From: Butyrivibrio sp.
GTDB taxonomy: Bacteria; Bacillota; Clostridia; Lachnospirales; Lachnospiraceae
Reading direction: 5' to 3'
DNA: 64,000 nucleotides
Assembly: GCA_024694565.1 (NCBI GenBank)
Contig: JAILJR010000230.1
Coordinates: forward strand, 1 to 64,000
Numbering within the stretch: the first letter of the stretch is position 1; every line of letters starts with the position of its first letter. Below are positions 58,262 to 64,000 of the stretch, piece by piece. Below the pieces are notes generated by a model. The model did not search any database. It was not told the origin of the DNA and was given only the letters and a program-made list of their open reading frames with translations. The position numbers and the translations under genes were made by a program.

Positions 58262-60325
58262 ATGAAACAGGAATATGAATCACTATTTACACCCTGGAAG
58301 ATTGGCAATCTTGAGATTAAGAACAGGATTGTACTTGCGCCCATGGGTGGAACGTGCATCTTTGGCTGGATGGAGCCCGGTGGAAGTCATTTTGACAAGG
58401 AGGCAGCAAGGCTCCTTCTAAAGATTGCAAAGCATGACTGCGGACTGATCATTCCCGGAATAGCCCCCGTAAAGGATATGCTGGGAGGGAAGTGGCTGTA
58501 TCAGAACACCGGGAAATTTGATCAGCTTGCTGATTTTATGAAAGAGATCCATGCTACCGGAGCTAAGATGTTTGTTCAGATAACCGCAGGCTTTGGAAGA
58601 AGCTTTGCGCTGACTGCACCGCTTGCCATGCTTGCCGGGAACAAGTTTTTGAATGCAATTGCAAAGCCTTATATCGATGCAGAGTATCTCACAGCAGCTC
58701 CATCAGTCCTTCCGAACAGATGGGCAGATGATGTCACAACAAGAGCTGTCACCGAGAAGGAGATAAAGGATATTATTTATGCCTTTGGAGAAACGGCAAG
58801 GCTCTGTAAGGAGGCCGGGGTAGACGGTGTTGAAGTTCATGCGGTGCACGAGGGTTATCTGCTTGACCAGTTTACTCTTGAGTACACCAACAAGAGAACA
58901 GATGAATACGGAGGATCCTTCGAAAATCGCTACAGGTTTGCAGTAGAGATTGTAAAAGAGATAAAGAAGACCTGCGGAGAAGAATATCCGGTATCATTAA
59001 GATATTCGGTAAGATCAATGACAAAGGCATTCAGGTACGGTGCAATGCCCGGAGAGGACTTTGTTGAGATCGGAAGGGATATGGAAGAGTCTGAGAAGGC
59101 TGCCAAATACCTTCAGGATGCAGGCTATGATATGCTTAACTGCGACAATGGAACTTATGATGCATGGTATTGGGCGCATCCGCCGCAGTATATGCCGCAG
59201 AACTGTAACCTGGAGGATGTAACACATATCAGGAAATTTGTTGACATTCCTGTTGTATGTGCTGGTAAGATGGAGCCTGCGGCAGGTGCGGCAGCGGTAG
59301 AGAAGGGCGGAATCGATGCGGTAGCTTTCGGCAGACAGTTTCTTGCAGATCCAAAGTGGGTAACCAAACTAAAGAGGGGACGCGAGGAGGAGATCAGGCC
59401 ATGTATCTGTTGCCACTCAGCATGCTTTAACCTAACCAAACACAATGGTTCGGCTAATGATCAGGATCTTTCAGAGTCGGCAGGAATGTGTAAGTGTGCT
59501 GTCAATCCAAGGAGCATGCAGTCAAAGAAGTACAGAGTTATTCCAACCAAGATTCCGAAAAAGGTTGCCATTATCGGAGGCGGCATAGGTGGAATGGAAG
59601 CAGCCAGGATCCTTGCTCTTCGCGGTCATATTCCGGAGATATACGAGAAGTCCGGGGAGCTGGGAGGAGTGTTTATCGCAGCTGCAGCACCCTCATTCAA
59701 AGAGAAGGACAGACAGCTCATTGAGTGGCAGAAGCACCAGCTTAAGAAGCTTGGCGTAAAGATTCATCTGAACTATGAGATAAAGCCGGCGACTCTTCCG
59801 TCTGCTGATGAGTTCATTATTGCCACGGGAGCAGTAGCCAACAGTATACCTGTTCCGGGAGCTTCTGAATATGCAATGGATGCAACGGATTATCTGCTTG
59901 GCAATAAGCAGGTGGGCGACAGGGTTGTGATAATAGGAGGCGGACTCACAGGCTGTGAGATAGCCCTGGACCTTTACAACAAGGGTAAGAAGCCCACAAT
60001 TGTTGAAATGAAGGACGACCTTATAGCAGTTAAGAATATGTGTCTTGCAAATACGAGCTATCTGCGCGATTTCTTCAAGACAAACGGTGTTCAAACATAC
60101 TTAAATGCCTCGGTTTCAAGGATAAATGAGGATTCTGTTGACATCACACTCAGTGATGAAAGTGTTCAGCACATAGAAGCCGACAGTGTCATCCTTTCAG
60201 TAGGATACCATCCGGCACCGCTCATGCAGGCTGATGAGAACGTTCATCTTCTTGGCGACTGCAGGAGCGTAGGAAATGTACGCTCAGCTTTCTGGGGAGC
60301 GTGGGACATTGCCATGAAAATCTGA
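58262..60325 (+). CDS. NADH:flavin oxidoreductase / 2,4-dienoyl-CoA reductase (enoate reductase) family protein
   Basis: N-terminal OYE TIM barrel (VHAVHEGYLLDQFTLEYTNKRTDEYGGSFENRYRF), CICCHSACF...CKCAVNP cluster motif, GGGIGGMEAARILALRGH FAD motif, VVIIGGGLTGCEIALDL. Confidence 0.88.
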   Translation: MKQEYESLFTPWKIGNLEIKNRIVLAPMGGTCIFGWMEPGGSHFDKEAARLLLKIAKHDCGLIIPGIAPVKDMLGGKWLYQNTGKFDQLADFMKEIHATGAKMFVQITAGFGRSFALTAPLAMLAGNKFLNAIAKPYIDAEYLTAAPSVLPNRWADDVTTRAVTEKEIKDIIYAFGETARLCKEAGVDGVEVHAVHEGYLLDQFTLEYTNKRTDEYGGSFENRYRFAVEIVKEIKKTCGEEYPVSLRYSVRSMTKAFRYGAMPGEDFVEIGRDMEESEKAAKYLQDAGYDMLNCDNGTYDAWYWAHPPQYMPQNCNLEDVTHIRKFVDIPVVCAGKMEPAAGAAAVEKGGIDAVAFGRQFLADPKWVTKLKRGREEEIRPCICCHSACFNLTKHNGSANDQDLSESAGMCKCAVNPRSMQSKKYRVIPTKIPKKVAIIGGGIGGMEAARILALRGHIPEIYEKSGELGGVFIAAAAPSFKEKDRQLIEWQKHQLKKLGVKIHLNYEIKPATLPSADEFIIATGAVANSIPVPGASEYAMDATDYLLGNKQVGDRVVIIGGGLTGCEIALDLYNKGKKPTIVEMKDDLIAVKNMCLANTSYLRDFFKTNGVQTYLNASVSRINEDSVDITLSDESVQHIEADSVILSVGYHPAPLMQADENVHLLGDCRSVGNVRSAFWGAWDIAMKI

Positions 60326-60340
60326 TATCTTATTTTAATG

Positions 60341-60381
60341 AAAAACACAGATATTCGGGATACCCGAATATCTGTGTTTTA
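60341..60381. terminator. strong bidirectional terminator
   Basis: AAAACACAGATATTCGGG-ata-CCCGAATATCTGTGTTTT near-perfect inverted repeat. Confidence 0.9.
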
Positions 60382-60387
60382 TAGTGT

Positions 60388-60420
60388 CAAAAAAGCCGGT
60401 CTGTACGGCTTCTGCCGGCC
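60388..60420 (-). terminator. terminator for minus-strand GGDEF operon
   Basis: Minus strand GCCGG...CCGGC followed by TTTTTT. Confidence 0.5.
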
Positions 60421-60426
60421 TGTTTA

Positions 60427-62124
60427 CTAAATTCGCATTGTGATTCCAAGCTCTTCATGCATACGTTTTTTTACTTCATACATGCGCTGGTCAGCGAGCA
60501 GATAAACCTCGTGGGAGGTAGCTTCGTCTGTAAACTCATGACGGTAGGCATATCCGGTTGCGACACTTCTGGTGTACTCAGTGTAGAGTGCGTTCATGAC
60601 GTTGAGTGCACTTGAAAGTCTTCCGAGCAGGGCATCAATATCGACATTTTGAGAATCCTCTATGATGACCAGGAATTCATCGCCTCCGATCCTTGACAGG
60701 AAACCAACACCATCAAATGTAGTCGACAGAACCTTTGAGAAATCTTTTATATACTTGTCTCCGTTTACATGACCAAACTTGTCGTTTACTGTCTTTAGGC
60801 CATTTAAGTCGACGCTCACAATACAGTAGTCCTTGTTTGATTTGTCGAGATCTTCCAGGTATTTGTCGGTGCGGGCCCTGTTTGGAAGATTTGTGAGACC
60901 GTCCGCATAGGCAAGTCTTGCAAGTGATTCATATTCTTTGCGCTGTGCATAGGACTGGGTGATGTAGATCATATAATTTGACAGCTGACACATTACAAAA
61001 CACAGACACCCGCTGTCGATAATGAGAATGCCAAGTCTGTATGAATTTGGTATATGAAGCTTGTCCAGAGCATATATGACCAGGTGGGCAACTGCGGCCA
61101 GCGCAAAGGCAACAAGACCTGCCATCTGGATTATGCCGGAAGCAGTAAGGTCCTTTCTTATGATATTCCTGATAAGATAGTACAGCATCACCAAAAAGCC
61201 TAAAAGTCCGATGATGTGATACAGGGGCAGTGTTGCACGCAGGTGGATGTTAAAGCCATAGTGCAGTATGAACTGGACAACGGTTACAGTTGAGGTAAGA
61301 AGTGCTGCTGCGATGTAAAGTCGCTTGCGGACAATTTTCTGGATAAAGTAGGTTATGAGGTAACAGAACGGAACAATCAGGTAAAGAGTAAAGTATTCTA
61401 TCTGAGTCTCAAAGGGTGTGTAGATGAACAGCGAAAGCACGTTATAGTAGCTCATCACCCATATGCCAATGTTTATGCTGAAAACAGATCCGCATAAAAG
61501 ACTTCTTATGTCAGGAAAATCTGCCACAAAGAACAGGGTTATGCAAAGGAACACAATGCCGAACACAACAAGGAATATACCTGTGGCAATTACCATAGCG
61601 TGAGTGTTCATAAAGGAACTCATAAGGTCAGGCTGGCTTCCGAACCGGGCTGACTGAAGGCTGGTGAAGGCATCATTTTCGCCGACCCGCATCTTAAGTG
61701 AAAGCTCTTTTCCCGCGCACTTTGACGGCAGTGAGATAAAATGAAACATTTTCCCGATAAACTGACGCTTTTCGTACATGTCCTGACCGAAGTCGTATAA
61801 GAGCTTATCGTCAAGGTAGCATTTCAGTGTAGTATATCTGCTCTTAAAAAGTATTGCAGGGAAGGGAAGTGCCCCAAGATCAGGCAGAGTGATCGACATG
61901 GTTATGTCATCACCTCTTGATAGCTTTTTCCCATCAAGTATCTTGTAAAACTCATACAGGCTTACGTCCCTGTGCTCAGAACCGTTCAGTTTAACAGTCC
62001 ATCCACTCTCAAGATCAGCTATTGGATACTGAGTGATTCCTGTTATACAAATACTTGTAATAACAGTAATGATTACAGCCAGAAGAAATGAAATAATAAG
62101 CGGAAGAATGTATTTTTTACGCAT
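60427..62124 (-). CDS. multi-TM diguanylate cyclase (GGDEF)
   Basis: FLSRIGGDEFLVII with LTNLPNRA and DLNGLKTVND; SD AGGAGGT before ATG at 62124. Confidence 0.88.
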   Translation of the reverse strand: MRKKYILPLIISFLLAVIITVITSICITGITQYPIADLESGWTVKLNGSEHRDVSLYEFYKILDGKKLSRGDDITMSITLPDLGALPFPAILFKSRYTTLKCYLDDKLLYDFGQDMYEKRQFIGKMFHFISLPSKCAGKELSLKMRVGENDAFTSLQSARFGSQPDLMSSFMNTHAMVIATGIFLVVFGIVFLCITLFFVADFPDIRSLLCGSVFSINIGIWVMSYYNVLSLFIYTPFETQIEYFTLYLIVPFCYLITYFIQKIVRKRLYIAAALLTSTVTVVQFILHYGFNIHLRATLPLYHIIGLLGFLVMLYYLIRNIIRKDLTASGIIQMAGLVAFALAAVAHLVIYALDKLHIPNSYRLGILIIDSGCLCFVMCQLSNYMIYITQSYAQRKEYESLARLAYADGLTNLPNRARTDKYLEDLDKSNKDYCIVSVDLNGLKTVNDKFGHVNGDKYIKDFSKVLSTTFDGVGFLSRIGGDEFLVIIEDSQNVDIDALLGRLSSALNVMNALYTEYTRSVATGYAYRHEFTDEATSHEVYLLADQRMYEVKKRMHEELGITMRI

Positions 62125-63889
62125 GAAGGTTACCTCCTTTTTTAAGGAGTTTGCCAATGAGATCATCATAAAGCCTTCCAAGGGAGGCATCGTGATGGAT
62201 GGTCTTCATGACATACATACGCTTGTCGGCAAGAAGATATACCTTTTTGGGATCAGTGTTTCCTGCAAGCTCAGGATCCTTGCAGGAGGCATAGCCGTAA
62301 GAGGCAGAATAACGGATGTCATTATCCTTGGTACTCTGCCGGTTCATCTCATCTGAAAAATCAGATAAAAGCTTTTCTGTGCGATCTTTGTTTATAAACG
62401 GAAGCACGACAAGAAATTCATCGCCGCCCATTCTGCCTATGAGAGAGGCATCTTTAAAGCAGCTGCCAAGTATCTCTGAAAAACCGGTAAGCAGTCTGTC
62501 GCCCTTGTCATGCCCGTAATTGTCATTGGTGTATTTGAGGTAATCCAGATCCATGCTGATGATTGTATAGTTGCCGGTCAGCTCTGCAAGAACCATCTCG
62601 CATCTTGTTCTGTTATTCAGGCCGGTCAGAGGATCATTGTAGGCTATGCCCTCTAACTGCTTTTTCTCGCTGGAGTCATTAATGTATTCGATGCAGTGGT
62701 AAAAATAATTGAGCAGCAGACACATTATAAATACGACCGAACCGATTGTCATAAAGTTGATGCTGACATTTGCCTCACCGACTCTTGAGTGCTTCATTAT
62801 GTTGAATTTGAGAATATCTATGGCTGAGCAGGAGAGAAAGACCAAAAGACCAAGGATCAGCATGTTGGTAGAGGTTCGTTTTATATCATGGAGATGTATG
62901 GCTTTCTTTTGATTAACAGCGGTAAGGGACAGAGAAATAATGATGAACACACCTTCAACGATAGCGAGTAAGTGAAGAAATGGCACAAAGTGGCAGATAT
63001 GTATTATGCCGGTGATATGCAGGATGGTACTTACAATGACAAAGACAAGGTTAGATGCAAGAAGTATTATTCCTGCCATATAATATCTGGTCTGGCCTGC
63101 GGTGAGGACAAAACCAAGGATTGAAGCCGGGATCATGGAAAGAGAAAAATATTCAATAAAAGTATAGAATGAAGAGCTGTTTGCGATATAGCTGAATATG
63201 TCGTTATAGCACAGTATATAAACGCCCATAAATATAGACGTTACAGCACTCAGGAAGATGCTGAAATCGTGATTTTGGGAAAAAGCCACAAATGGAGCCA
63301 GAATAAGAAGCAGGAAGCCAAGGTGACATAGATATATTCCTATTGCCATTGGCAGTCGCTTCGATTGAACAAGGTTATTTCTGATGTCGTTGTAATTGCC
63401 GAAATATACGGGAGAGAATCCGGAGAATGAATCATTTTCCTGAGACGTGATCTCAATTATAAGTTCTTTGCCCTGAAAGTTTTCCGGAAGCTGTACAAAA
63501 TGCTGCATCTTTGGAAGCATGCGGCCGCTTTTGGCAAATTCATCGCCGAAGCTGTAAATGAGGGCCTCATCTACAAGCACTCTTACTGATGACAGGGTTG
63601 TTTTGAATGAGACAGTAGCGGGATCGATATGGCTGTCCGGCAGGAGATGCTTTAATGTAATGACATCCCCCTTGTTGATGATCCCTGTGCTTCTTCGCGG
63701 AGAGGTCAGACTATCGGGATTCAAGGACTCATTGTCACGAGAAATAGTCCAGCCGTTGTCCAGCTGGACCAGTTCGAACTGATTTGGGGTATTGAAAATA
63801 GGTGTGCCAAGAAAAAGCAGTGAAAGAGATGCAAGTAGCACTGCAAGAACTGACAGTAAAGCGACACGGATCTTTACAGTATTTAACAC
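62117..63889 (-). CDS. multi-TM diguanylate cyclase (GGDEF), paralog
   Basis: LIGRMGGDEFLVVL, DPLTGLNNRTRCE; 8-bp overlap (ATGCGTAA) with the downstream gene. Confidence 0.88.
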   Translation of the reverse strand: MLNTVKIRVALLSVLAVLLASLSLLFLGTPIFNTPNQFELVQLDNGWTISRDNESLNPDSLTSPRRSTGIINKGDVITLKHLLPDSHIDPATVSFKTTLSSVRVLVDEALIYSFGDEFAKSGRMLPKMQHFVQLPENFQGKELIIEITSQENDSFSGFSPVYFGNYNDIRNNLVQSKRLPMAIGIYLCHLGFLLLILAPFVAFSQNHDFSIFLSAVTSIFMGVYILCYNDIFSYIANSSSFYTFIEYFSLSMIPASILGFVLTAGQTRYYMAGIILLASNLVFVIVSTILHITGIIHICHFVPFLHLLAIVEGVFIIISLSLTAVNQKKAIHLHDIKRTSTNMLILGLLVFLSCSAIDILKFNIMKHSRVGEANVSINFMTIGSVVFIMCLLLNYFYHCIEYINDSSEKKQLEGIAYNDPLTGLNNRTRCEMVLAELTGNYTIISMDLDYLKYTNDNYGHDKGDRLLTGFSEILGSCFKDASLIGRMGGDEFLVVLPFINKDRTEKLLSDFSDEMNRQSTKDNDIRYSASYGYASCKDPELAGNTDPKKVYLLADKRMYVMKTIHHDASLGRLYDDLIGKLLKKGGNLHA

Positions 63890-63907
63890 TATATCAATCC
63901 TCCGTTT

Positions 63908-64000
63908 TTAGAAGTGTCCGTGGCTGCCTCCGTGGGAGCGTCCAGAGCTTGAGGAGTGGTACGAGGTTCCGCCCGAGCCTCCTCTTGAACCGGTATCCTT
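63908..64000 (-). CDS. C-terminus of Gly/Ser/His-rich protein (possibly TPM-domain type), partial
   Basis: Minus strand reads ...GSRGGSGGTSYHSSSSGRSHGGSHGHF* and runs off the window edge. Confidence 0.5.
   Translation of the reverse strand, partial: KDTGSRGGSGGTSYHSSSSGRSHGGSHGHF

Noticed and set aside
1-64000. CRISPR arrays, rRNA operons or an intact prophage
   Set aside because: No regularly spaced repeats, rRNA-like sequence or structural phage genes were seen

Overview
The window is a Lachnospiraceae-like (Butyrivibrio/Pseudobutyrivibrio-type, inferred from protein character) chromosomal segment. Most of it is ordinary housekeeping: rpe, map, metG, a MsmX-type ABC ATPase, tadA, an aconitase family gene, murF-like/ddl/plsC, pyrC-pyrK-pyrD, ispE, asnS, a CwlO-like NlpC/P60 hydrolase, guaA, a phosphohexomutase and several GGDEF proteins. 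An SRP RNA gene with a clear promoter lies on the minus strand at about 20.87-21.05 kb. The left edge (1-760) holds decayed mobile-element fragments. They are followed by a 2250-aa protein of unknown function with four divergent internal repeats and a C-terminal papain/C39-like cysteine protease signature. The strongest candidate for an undescribed system is 48.8-60.3 kb: a near mirror-image cluster built around a CooC-type ATPase. It has two divergent pairs of 2-hydroxyacyl-CoA dehydratase (HgdB/BcrC/DCCP)-like subunits, each followed by a tiny paralogous membrane protein, plus one activase, a CooT-like nickel-binding protein, a truncated acetyl-CoA-synthase (CdhC/AcsB) beta-like protein and an Old-Yellow-Enzyme/dienoyl-CoA-reductase-like flavoprotein. 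No CO dehydrogenase catalytic subunit is visible in the window. Other items of note are an apparently catalytically degenerate GH9-like lipoprotein, a double-glycine-leader zinc-ribbon peptide beside an orphan N6-adenine methylase, a trigger-factor-like lipoprotein, and a family of short dispersed intergenic repeats. All functional calls come from reading motifs by eye; no searches were run.
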